Positions 52,450 to 62,641 of a stretch of 64,000 bases of DNA are shown here, in pieces. The stretch is from Coffea arabica (taxonomy: Eukaryota > Streptophyta > Magnoliopsida > Gentianales > Rubiaceae), in the NCBI RefSeq assembly GCF_036785885.1, contig NC_092322.1, positions 14,716,466-14,780,465 on the forward strand. The letters run 5' to 3'. Within the stretch, counting starts at the first letter, position 1, and every line of letters starts with the position of its first letter. A program made the position numbers and the translations under genes. The notes below the pieces were generated by a model. The model had not been told where the DNA came from, searched no databases, and worked only from the letters and a program-made list of their open reading frames with translations.

Positions 52450-54098
52450 CTAATAATGGATCATGTGCTTTGCACGTTTAGATTTTTTTCTTAAAATTTT
52501 TAAAAAATTATTTGTTTTGAAGGAATAAAGGTAATTGAGATAAAAAAAAAAATGTGATATTTAATATTTATATTATTTTGTATTTTTTTTCTGAACTTAA
52601 TTTGCCATAAGTAACCAACACATCTGTACAACCAATAAAGCATTATTTGTCCACAAGAGCATTTTTATTTTGTAATAGTATCAATATTTTTTTATCTTTC
52701 TATTAAATTTGGATAACCTAAATGTTCTCTTTTATGTATTTTCAGATAAAATTTTTAACTTTTTGAATAATTTATTGTTCCCCTTTAAGTCATTCTATTT
52801 TTAATTATAAGTTTTAGTGATTTTTTCTAATTATTTTTCTTTTTCTTTTTTACTAATAGTGGATTGTAAAATGATCTATAGTGCTATTGTAATTATAATA
52901 GGATTTAAATATATTGAAATTCCATTGTTCGAGTTTAACTAGCTTAACTTTGAAGAGAAATATTTTGATTTGGTTATTTGTATTTCTCATTGATGATATA
53001 CTTTATGATTATAGAGTTTATACGATTAAAGATTATAAGATGCTAAGATTATTTATTATATAATAGTCATATTGAACTTGGATATATTTTTAATCACCTT
53101 TAAAGTACTCTTTGAAATTGGATATTTTATAGAAAAGAATATATGTTTTGTTTAGTTCACCTTAACTTAAAGGGATGTTTCGCTTTTGTAACTATTATTA
53201 TTATGATTGGCATTGATATATATAATATTCATTAATAATAGTTTAATGTTGCTAGTTGTTACAAGAATACCATTGATAAAGTTCATTAGAATTTAATTTT
53301 TGTTGCAATTTAAATAAATAAATTCCTAATATAAAACTCTTTGTCTACCATCGTATTCTATCTCCTATTATATTTTGTGTTAAAATTTCTAACTCAGTAC
53401 TGATACACTTATACTAAAAAGGTACTCTTAATACTTAATTTACTTGTGTCCAGAAAACAAAAAGACTCATGGTATTTTTGAAGAGACTCATAGTACCAAA
53501 ATATTATATTTTGTTTTATGTTTGAAGTACTCTTTATAAACTTAGGTATTTTGTAAACAAAATTTGTCCTTCTTTTTTTGGGTAAATAAAAAAGTAAGGA
53601 ATCTTTGATTTTTATAATTGCTAGCATCTTTGATATTATTTATTAGTGACATGCAATACAATTTGTCCATTTATTAGAGAGGAGTATAATTTTGGTATCA
53701 CAAAAACTAATATCACTTTTTACTAACACTATTAACCACTAAGATTCACCATATTTTTATAATTTATAAATAAGATTTGTTCTTTTTTCGATTTAATTCA
53801 TCATAACTCAAAAGAATGTTTTTTATTCTTGCAATTGTTGGCATAATTAATATTAATTATTGATGAAATGCAATGAATTTATTTTTTTCGGTTTAATTCT
53901 CCACAACTCAAGGAATGTTTCTTTGTAACTGTTAGCATAATTCTTATTAATTATTATGAAAATGCAATGCCATTTGTCTATTTGTTGGTGCTAAGGGCAA
54001 TTTTGATATCACAAAAATTAAGAACAATTTTTGCTTAGATTCTTACACATAAAGACTGGTGATACTTTCTATAGGGTAATAGATAACAGATAGATAGA
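52450..54098 (-). mobile_element. AT-rich Helitron-like insertion downstream of gene C
   Basis: Absent from the paralogous 3' flank of gene B, where the surrounding phrases CACATCAA..TACTACCTAATAT and TAGTGTTAGCAAATGCA lie only about 50 bp apart. On the minus strand it begins TCTATCTATC after an A and ends with a hairpin (CGTGC-AAA-GCAC) followed about 14 nt later by TTAG and a host T, close to the Helitron 3' signature (CTRR). 1649 bp, no ORF of note. Internal phrases (ACTCAAAAGAATGTTT / ACTCAAGGAATGTTTC, GAAATGCAATG) are repeated. Confidence 0.6.
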
Positions 54099-54403
54099 TT
54101 ATATAGTGTTAGCAAATGCAGCTAAGATGGGATTCCTCAGCATCATTGTTGGTTGAGCTATGAGGATAAACCTTGAATCAAATTTAACATAGCGTTCTTG
54201 ATATGAGTAAATGATATGGCTGTAGGTATTATAATCGTATTTTTTTGGGGTAATATCTAAAATATCTTTCACTTATTTGATAACAGAAATAACTCGACAA
54301 AATCCAAAGTGATTACGGTGTTCTCTTTAATTAATTGATAACCCTTCACTTTTTTGATTTAAAATAATTTAGTGAAGTCCTAAATCATTTCAATGTTCCC
54401 TAT

Positions 54404-55045
54404 TAGGGGTGGCAATCAGTTCGGGTCACAGGTTGAGACTAAGGTATCTTGGCCAACACATCAACCGGAATTCGACCAGAAAATTTAAATGAATCGGCTT
54501 TCTTGACTCGAACCTGACTCGTTAATTTCGCGGGCTACCCAAACTTGACCTGAATAACCTGTTTGCTTAATTTTCTTTTCTTTTTTAACCTTCTCATTTT
54601 GATAGTATGATGGATTTTTTTTTTATAATGGAGTTTCCATAAGAATATACAAAATTGCAGCCCAATTTCATAGTAATTTTTTTATTTTTCTTTTTGTACA
54701 AAAAAAATCATGAACAAAAACAAAAGTACGATACTTTCACAAATAAAATACCCTATTTTCGCACAACATTCATGATTCCATTCTTGTAATACTAATTTAT
54801 AACCTTAATTAGTTTTCTTTTTATTTACCTTATGCCTCTAATTTATTAATTAAACTATAAAATTATATATTAAACGGGTCAAACGGATCAATCCGTGGGC
54901 TGTCCCGAATTCGACCTGTTTGCTTAGCGGGTCATTCGAATCTGACCTAAATTTGACCCAAACCTGTGAAGAATAAACCCATACCCACTAATTTCATGTT
55001 AGATTCGAGTTATGTTTTCAGGTCGTATCGAGAATTGTCACCCTA
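54404..55045. mobile_element. hAT-like element with perfect 8-bp target duplication
   Basis: The ends TAGGGGTGGCAAT and ATTGTCACCCTA are flanked by TTCCCTAT on both sides (54396-54403 and 55046-55053). Same family as 43245-43839 but at a different position in the duplicated flank. 642 bp, no transposase. Confidence 0.88.
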
Positions 55046-55053
55046 TTCCCTAT

Positions 55054-56868
55054 CAATAATTGTTTACCGTCCTTTCAATGAGGATGTCAAACCATGTTAT
55101 ATTGAGAAAAAGTTGAAAATCTTTTGTGTTTCTTCTTTCTTTCATGTTTCTTGAGACAACAAGCAATGACTATACGTCATCTTTCGCGAATTTTACAAGA
55201 AGCAAACAAGTAACAAGAGAGGAAGAGTAACTTGGTTATTTTCAGATTTTACTTCCAAAAATGATTTCACATCATTTCATTTATTATTATTATTATTTTA
55301 GTATAAATCGGTGGGTTTGAATCCAAAACCTTTTATTTACACTTTCTTCCTTTGAACCACCCAATCAAATCCACTCCTCCCTTCCTACCCCCTCCCCTAA
55401 TGCCACATCATCTCATTTTTTATTTTGCCCTTGTATGAAAAGTTTGTACTACGCCGTGCAAACAAAAGTCTCATTACAAATCAATCGAACAAATCAATAT
55501 AACATCATGTAAAGTCATGAAGAACAATCTTCCAAAGATGAAGGAGAGCAGTTTATCACATGATACCATTGTCCTAGACTTTGAGGCTATTTGAATGAGA
55601 TAGATTTTACTCAAATGGGACAAATTTCATACTCTAAGAACTAAAATGTCTCGTTTAAAAATTTAAAAATTTAAGTGAAAATTTAAGTGTAATTGAAAAG
55701 TACAAAGTGAAATTAACCCTAAATTATACATGCCGACCTGCTAGTCTGCAACTCGACAGCATCAGCGGAGGTGTCAAATGCCAACAGCCTCCAGCAATTC
55801 TTTCCCTAAAACTGTGATTGCAGAGGAAATATATAGAGTGGCCGAGAGTCACTTTTGCCTTTCTATTCCTTTTGTAACATCTCAAGGTAAACTACAGCTT
55901 CTGGTGGAATCCCTACATGTCCTCCTAATTGTAAACATTTTTAAGTTTCATTTATTAAATTTTTCCCACGTTAAAAATTTCTATACAAAATTTTATCTGC
56001 CTAGGAAGCCAAAAAAACTAGTAATAATATATAGTTAATAGCCTTTGCTATTATTTCATGAGTTCATTATCATTTTTTTTTTGGGGCATTGGAGGGACTT
56101 TAAGCCTTAGAAAAGAGAAGGACCTGAACAATGGAAGACTAGGCCCTATTTGATAACCCAATTCAACACTTAAAATTAATAAAATCGGATCTTAACATAT
56201 TTAGACCGTTGGCTAACAAAAAATTAAATGTTTGAATTAATTAAATGGCACTGAATTTTCTAGGCAAAACTTGCTCCTAAAATTAAGTTATAAGCTATTC
56301 ACTTATCACTGAATGTTATATGTATTCAAGTGTATTAGATTTAATACTTAACAATTTAATAATTTAATAAAATTTAGATTTCAGATTTTGAATTTCAAAC
56401 TTCAATTTTCAGACTTCAATTTTATCAAATGTACCCTAAGTTAATTGAGTGACTTCTGATTTACCTGATTATTGTTCTTACCAACTAAGCTAATTTTAGG
56501 ACCTCGAGTTCCTTTTACCATAGCATGTGTTGAATACCCTTATAATATATTTTTCTTTTTTTCTTCAAATTTAACTCAGAATTTTTTGACTTTTCTTCTT
56601 GGCAAGTCCTTATTGAAGGATATCGCCTTTTCTATCCAATATGTCAAATTAAGAATGTTAATTTTACATATATAAGGCAACAGGTGAATTTTTCAGTTCT
56701 TTGTAAACAATCAAGATGATAAGCACTACAAAGCTTGCCTTTTCATTTTCTTGACTCTTTTCTAGGATAATATTATTTATTTATTTTCAAATAGTTCTGA
56801 ATCTTTTTGTTTTGACAGGATGTCGAAGCCTGTACAATAATAAAATTAAACTTAGTTGCTAGTTAAAA
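55054..56868. other. Spacer between gene C flank and the Gypsy element
   Basis: No gene recognised. The interval includes a segment (55260-55430) related to the interior of the TIR element at 6601-7480 (phrases AAAACCTTT...CCACCCAATC), and a TIR-like repeat at about 56142-56439. Short frames have no domains. Confidence 0.45.
56142..56439. repeat. MITE-like repeat, second copy in intron 5 of gene B
   Basis: The left end GCCCTATTTGATAAC and the right end TTTATCAAATGTACCCTAAG are imperfect inverted repeats. The body (TGAATTAATTAAGTGGCA-type, ...TTACTTATCACT...) matches 37596-37812. Target duplication not established. Confidence 0.5.
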
Positions 56869-58489
56869 TGACCAAACCCAATTCCAAGTACTGGAGCAGG
56901 GACTCTAGGTGTGCAATGGGTTACTTGATTCACCCTATTCCCGAAGAGTTTGCTTAATCCGATATACCCAAATGGAATGGTTATTTCTTTTCACAAATAA
57001 TTATGAATTTGTAGACAGGACAAGTAGGGTCGTATCCACAGGGACTGGGTATACTTGTTTCTTAAGAAATCCAAAGTAACACAGGGGGTGATTTTGTAGG
57101 AACGATAACAAGCAAATAAATTCAAATAAGAAAATGAAAATAAAAAATAAATAACTGACTAGAAACTAAACAATACTTCACTGAACTCAGAGTAACAATA
57201 ATTAAAGGCCTGAATCAATTAAAACAAGAAAACAATTAAGAATAAAATCAAGTAGGCAACTAAAAATCAAATGGCAATTCACTAAAACCAAGATAATATT
57301 AATTAAGGAGCTAGCCAAGAAGTAACTTCAGCAATGGTTCACCTAATTGATCATTGATGCAAGCCAATTCCAATTATTTACTGATAAATAGGTTATAGCT
57401 GCCAAACAAGCGATGCCAGTCAACCCCTCCTTACTGTGTCGGTGATTAAGGTACGCCCGTTAATCACTGCTCTAATTAGGAAATAATCTCAGGTACGCCC
57501 GTAAGATTTAATTCCCCAACTGTCTTACGTATTAGAAGAGCCCTATTCTAACCAAATAACGCACTACCAGGGTTATTTTAGATTAACCCGCGTATTCCCC
57601 TGACACAAATCTAATCATGCCAGTTGTCACTATTTCAGGACAATTAAACAATTACGGATTTAATTCCCTAAATGACAATAGGTTACCAAATCAATTAACT
57701 ATCCGGATCCAAGACAATCAATTAATTAAATAACCATAAGCATAGCAATCAAGAAATATGCGGATACCAATAAATATAAGGAAAAGATTAAATTAGAACG
57801 ATCTCACAATTTTTAGGCAACCCAGAGCCTCCATTTCTCCTTGACTATGGTGAGGAGATTAGTTCATATTTGATGAACAAAATCCCCAAGAAATTGAAGA
57901 TAACGCTGCGGCCATTGTCATTGATATTTGAGAATTTAGTCCGTTCCAATCAGGAGGAGATAATAAAGTTACACGACATGCTCTCCTCTGCCTCGCTACA
58001 GACGACATACGAGGAAAGAAAGAAAAGCTCCAAGTGTTTAACATGAAGAAAAGTCAAAAGCTACCAATTCCTAATGCCTGCCATGCGTATGAAAAGCAAA
58101 AACCATTATTTTTGGGAAAAGTCAACCATTCCTCCTCAATTACAGACGGTCAAAAACTAATCATCAGGCCAGCTGCCAAACTTCATTCTTTTCCTTCTTT
58201 TTATTATTGCCGCGGCTCACCAGGAGGAAGAAGCCTTTCGTCTGTCACTTCTTTGCGGAAATTACCAAAGTGGGCGTGACATCTTCTCTTTCCCAAAAAT
58301 GCCCCTGGGACAATCTTTATCATCTGGACTTTCTTCCTGTCAAATTGGCACCTGTTATCATATTTTCGTTCTACTCCCTGAAATAAGTGCAAATTACGAA
58401 AAGTGAGTAGAATCTACTAATTAATTCACATCAAGCCAGGTAATAGGGGAAATTAATAATAAAATAAATAGTGAAATTACACCCTATCA
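56869..58489 (-). repeat. 3' LTR of the Athila-like element (about 1.6 kb)
   Basis: On the minus strand the LTR begins TGATAGGGTGTAATTTCAC directly after a polypurine tract, and it ends near ...GGGTTTGGTCA at 56869. The left limit is less certain because the matching 5' LTR is outside the window. A diverged copy of its 3' end lies at about 9120-9333. Only short chance frames are present. Confidence 0.7.
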
Positions 58490-58503
58490 ATTCCCCCCAC
58501 ACC
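58490..58503 (-). other. Polypurine tract adjoining the 3' LTR
   Basis: On the minus strand GGTGTGGGGGGAAT directly precedes the LTR start TGATAGGG. This is the expected plus-strand primer position. A near-duplicate of the surrounding phrase (GAGGACAATGTGTCC...GGTGTGGGGGGGTC) lies at about 59468-59505. Confidence 0.75.
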
Positions 58504-59563
58504 TAAACCATGCTTGTCCTCAAGCATAAGAAAAGTGGACAGACGCCAAAAGTTGACAGTGGTCATTACTCTTATTTACTACATTGCCAAGATACCCAGG
58601 AAAACCATATATCAAGTAATAGTGATCAAAATCCGAGAACCATCACCCTGGATAGCTTCTAAACCGCAGGCTCTTTCAATTCTAAGTTAACTAATCTAGG
58701 AAAAAGGAATGGCACACAACATTTATCAGTTAATGATCCAAATATTCATACAAGTCTCCATATTAAATCCATAAACCGGCAAACTTTCCTATTATTTATT
58801 CTCTCTTTCTTTTTTTTTCTTGTTGGTTTTTTTTTTTTTTTTGATAGCAATAACAATTAACACAAGAAAACTTAGTCTTTAGCCGTCGGGGCCTTTTGAC
58901 GCGAACTCTAACATTTTTAGATGAAGGAGCCCGGTTACTCAGCTCCTACCGCTATACGACCACGTACTCATAGAAAGCATCACCTTTTGACGCGAGAATC
59001 AACACTTTTAAGTGCAGATTCCCGGTTACTCAGTAGTAACTTAATAGTGGAGTACAGTCCAGATTATTCACAGCCAACCAGCGCCAAAAACACAAAATCA
59101 CAACACTAAAAACCAAAAATAGGAGCAGCTCGCCTTATTATTGCCAAACATAGAGAACTGGAGTCAATATTGGACCAGTTCACATTAAAATGCCAACAGT
59201 CATTCCCTATACCTAGAAAAGTTAACAAATAAATCAAAAGGGTCAAGCAGTCCGATATGCACCAAGGAGACATCTTGAATTCAACCACATTAACCCGATA
59301 CCTTTTTATTTTAAAAACGTGGCAAAAGTAAAATTAGAGTCACCAAGCCAACATCCATTTTTATATATATATATTTTTTTCTTTGACAGAAAGCAGAGAA
59401 AGCACCAAGAAAGGAAAATAAGCAACTAGAATTAAAACGAATAACTACTAAAAGCTAAAAACACTATAGACCCCCCCACACCTATAGGACACATTGTCCT
59501 CAATGTGTCAAATAACAAAAAACAAAAGTGAGAGAGAAGCAACCAAACTTCCCTGAATTCAAG
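58504..59563 (-). other. Non-coding 3' internal region of the Gypsy element
   Basis: About 1 kb between the ORF1-like stop and the polypurine tract without an open frame longer than about 60 codons. It contains two similar segments near 58880-59045 (phrases TTTTGACGCGA..CTCTAACATTTTTAG and TTTTGACGCGAGAATCAACACTTTT, each followed by CCCGGTTACTCAG), a local duplication of about 100 bp. Confidence 0.6.
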
Positions 59564-60844
59564 TCAAAGTGAAGGGTGAGGTGGGACTGGGGGCGGGAAA
59601 CCGGAGTGCTGCAGGAATGCCGCCAGATTCTGTGATATAGCCGCCACGTTGCTCTCGATGCTAATTATCCGGGCGTCCAAATTCTGAATCTGCGTCCTGA
59701 TTTGGTGCCAATCTTCAGCCCCTGCTGGTGGAGGGGGCTGAGTGGACGTCGACGGGCCAGGATCACCGCCAACTGGGGCCGAATGGGTGGAGGAAGAGCG
59801 AGGCGGGGCGCGGGGCGGTCCCGGGGGCACAAATCGGTAGCGGCCATCGACAAGCTCCAGAACCCCCATCTTCTCTAGCCGGTCAGCAGTGAGATACTCC
59901 ATGTTGCAGGCCAAGTGCAAATCGTGATCCTGTAGATTCAGAACGCCTAGCTGGACCGCCAAGTGCGTGATATACGACCCAAGAATCAACGGCTTGTTCT
60001 TCTTCGCCATGACGGACTTGAATTGTGCCGCCAACCAACAACCCAAATTGACCTTGAACCCATTCGTCATACACCAAAGGAAGAAGAGCTTCGGCCGAGA
60101 GATGATACCGGAGCTGTCCTTTTTGCCCGAGTAGCTATATGCTAAAAGCCTCTGAACATACCGAGCACTCAGGTCCTCTAGAAAGGAGCTCCGAGACCGA
60201 GAGGGATCATAACGCTGCATGTCCACAGACATGTCCTCCCACACCTCACGGTAGGCGGAAAGGAAAGGCTCCACAAAATTGCAGGCACTCTCGCCGTACT
60301 CCCTAGTCTCTGCATACTCCCGAGTGATGAAACCGAAAGCCAGATTGAACTGGGTGATAGAGAAATTGAATTCTTGGCCCATGAGACGGAAGTGAATGAC
60401 ATCGGGAGTCGCAACAGTATACCTAGTTGGTAATTCAAACTCAAAAGTGGCGTAAAACTCTTTAGTCAACTCGACAAAGGCGGGCTGGAAAATATCAAGA
60501 TAGGGGCGCCATCCAATGGCGGTGTACATGCGCTCAACCTCCCCCTGGATCCCCAGAAAAACCATAGTAATGTGGTCCGCGCATTTGCACGGAATGATAC
60601 GCCGCTCACATGCTTGAGCGTAGCGCCGCTGATCGGCGGCTCTAGTGAACTCCAAATGCCCTTCCAAGTGAGTGGCAGAAACCACGTGGGCACCTCTACC
60701 CCTACCTAACCGGGTTCGGACACCGGGAGCAGTAGGTTGATTTATAGGGGTATTGACTGGAGTAGAGGCTTGGGGTTGAGATTGCGAGATTCTAGGGGTC
60801 CTAGACCTGGAAGCTGATTTGGGCCTCACCATGATTTGGAGCAA
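59564..60844 (-). CDS. Athila ORF-1-like protein of the Gypsy element
   Basis: Intact 426-codon frame. The N-terminus (1-50) is basic and Ser/Pro/Thr-rich (RPKSASRSRTPR), with a glycine/arginine run. The central part contains the plant retrotransposon phrases FYATFEFELPTRYTVATPDV, FRLMGQEFNFSITQFNLAFGF and FFLWCMTNGFKVNLGCWLA, typical of 'Arabidopsis retrotransposon ORF-1'/putative plant transposon domains. The C-terminus is proline-rich, followed by a short coiled-coil-like segment (IRTQIQNLDARIISIESNVA). There is no obvious signal peptide or strong membrane helix, so an envelope role is not supported by what is seen. Its position 3' of pol fits Athila elements. The alternative start M at 60832 is equally possible. 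The function is unknown. Confidence 0.8.
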   Translation of the reverse strand: MLQIMVRPKSASRSRTPRISQSQPQASTPVNTPINQPTAPGVRTRLGRGRGAHVVSATHLEGHLEFTRAADQRRYAQACERRIIPCKCADHITMVFLGIQGEVERMYTAIGWRPYLDIFQPAFVELTKEFYATFEFELPTRYTVATPDVIHFRLMGQEFNFSITQFNLAFGFITREYAETREYGESACNFVEPFLSAYREVWEDMSVDMQRYDPSRSRSSFLEDLSARYVQRLLAYSYSGKKDSSGIISRPKLFFLWCMTNGFKVNLGCWLAAQFKSVMAKKNKPLILGSYITHLAVQLGVLNLQDHDLHLACNMEYLTADRLEKMGVLELVDGRYRFVPPGPPRAPPRSSSTHSAPVGGDPGPSTSTQPPPPAGAEDWHQIRTQIQNLDARIISIESNVAAISQNLAAFLQHSGFPPPVPPHPSL

Positions 60845-62044
60845 CCAACTTAATCAACAGAAACTCCAACAAAGATAACAACTCACCAATGCCAACAACG
60901 AAATAAGGGGCTGCTCACAAATGAAGGGCCCAGCAATTGCAACCCAGCAATAGCAATTCAGAAATTACACAAAGCAACACAGTCACACGGGTCTGGCACT
61001 TGATCAAATATCCAACCAACTAGAGTTAACAAATTCCAGATAAAATATTCCAGTAATAGCACCCAAAGACTCGACAAATAACCCCAGCAGTGAGCCTCAA
61101 GAAGTGAACAAGTCAAGAAATGGAAGTGGAAAACTCTGACGTTAACAACTGAATCTCAAACCCCCAGCTTCCAATCAGTTAGCCAAAGGCGTAACAATAA
61201 TCTAGCAGAATCAAAATAACCACAGAGGTGAGGAAACAATTCCAGCGGTTGACCCAAAGTACTGAAAACCCCCAACTGACGGTCAAAAGTAAACCCGGTT
61301 CAACTAAAATTTCAGCAAATGTCCCCAAATTAACTAGATGAACCAAGCACCAGGATGCCGTCCACAATTAGCAAATGCTACCTATTTCATAAGTAAAACA
61401 AGCGGCGAGGTATTCCAGTTCAACAAGCAAAAGCAGAATCAAAATGCCCAAAGGACACTCTGTAATTGCAGTACTCCAGCCCTCTCAAAATCTCATAAAA
61501 AAAAAGTCCAAATTGAACTTGCACCCAATCCAACAGAAGCAACAGATCAGGGTGAACGACACAACTATTAAGAAATCCCAGCAACATCAAGCAATATTAA
61601 GAATTCGAGGGACAGCTTCCAAATACCTTCACCGTAGAGGGTAGCCAAACGAAATGGGATAGTAGCGGGGAAGGGCCGAGGGAGGCGGGCGCCTCGTGCG
61701 CTGAGGCGGCAGTGGCGGACAGAGAGAGAGTGGTGCGGGCAGGGAAAAAGGCGGCGGCACGCGGCTCTCGTGGCAGTGGTGAGAGGCGGCGCGCGGGGTG
61801 GTGACGACTGGTGGAGCTCGATGCGAGGGGGACAGTGGCGGCGGGAACTTCAGCAGCGGCGGCGGAGCACCCGATTGGGGCGCGCGATGGTGGAGGCGCT
61901 GCTCGAGGCGTCGGTCAAGCTAGAGTGGTTGTGCGATGGGAGAGGGAATTCCAGCCGTAGAGCAGATCTGGTGGCGGAGGGAGTGCGCAAGTGGGCGGCG
62001 GACAGGGAGTCTTCGGTCGACAGAGAAGAAGAAGAAACAGGGGA

Positions 62045-62077
<33 letters not shown>

Positions 62078-62641
62078 AAAAGGAAGAAAAGAAAAGAAGG
62101 AAAAGAAAAAGGAAAAAAAAAAGAAATTGTTTTGTTTCTATTTTTTTTTTCTTTAGGCTCTATTTAAGCCACGGTGATTTTTTTTTGTTGTTTTGTTTTG
62201 TTTTACGGAAATTAATTTCAAAATTTTAAATTATTATCTTATTTTTTATTTATTATTATTTTTTTTTAAATTTTTTTTTTGAATTTTGAAACCCGTACCT
62301 TTCTCGCGAACGTGACGCGAGCACGTCAAGAGGGCAAGAAAGCTTTCAGACGATTCTGATTGTGAGCTTCCTGCACGTCATCACGCGGGCGCGTCAAGAG
62401 GGCAAGAGAGCTTTCGGACGATTCTGATCGTGAGCTTCTTGCACGTCATCACGCGGGCGCGTCAAGACTGAAGGTCACATACAAATCAGCAAAAACGAAA
62501 ATTGAAACCCAAAATCAGTCGAATTCAAGGAAAACATATTTAAACTATCACACGAAATCAAACAAATAATTAAAAGACACAATTGGGTTGCCTCCCAATG
62601 AGCGTCTGTTTTTAATGTCTTTGGCTAGACATGGTAAAGTG
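60845..62641 (-). other. Non-coding spacer between integrase and ORF1-like gene, with GC-rich island
   Basis: About 1.8 kb. 61640-62030 is strikingly GC-rich (GGCGGCGG, GCGCGC strings) in an AT-rich genome and is followed by a GAAA microsatellite (about 62045-62080). Frames of 128 and 97 codons on + here are low-complexity (RKKERKKERK) and not credible genes. 62312-62467 is a 68-bp tandem repeat. Near 62582-62598 a hairpin TTGGG-TTGCCT-CCCAA follows the pol stop. Confidence 0.65.
62312..62467. repeat. 68-bp tandem repeat downstream of pol (about 2.3 copies)
   Basis: The phrase CGTCAAGAGGGCAAGARAGC recurs with a period of 68 (CGTCAAG at 62324, 62392 and 62460). Copies differ at a few positions. 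The unit is GC-rich and contains CACGTCATCACGCGGGCGCG. Confidence 0.9.

Noticed and set aside
59564..60844. Envelope protein call for the 426-codon frame
   Set aside because: Its position 3' of pol would fit an env-like gene, but no signal peptide, furin-like site or membrane helix can be seen. Only the ORF-1-like call is supported.
61770..62156. 128-codon + frame (and overlapping 97-codon frame)
   Set aside because: Low-complexity translation of a GC-rich block and a GAAA microsatellite, antisense inside a retrotransposon.
62312..62467. CRISPR-like direct repeats
   Set aside because: Contiguous 68-bp tandem copies without distinct spacers, in a plant retrotransposon. Not a CRISPR array.
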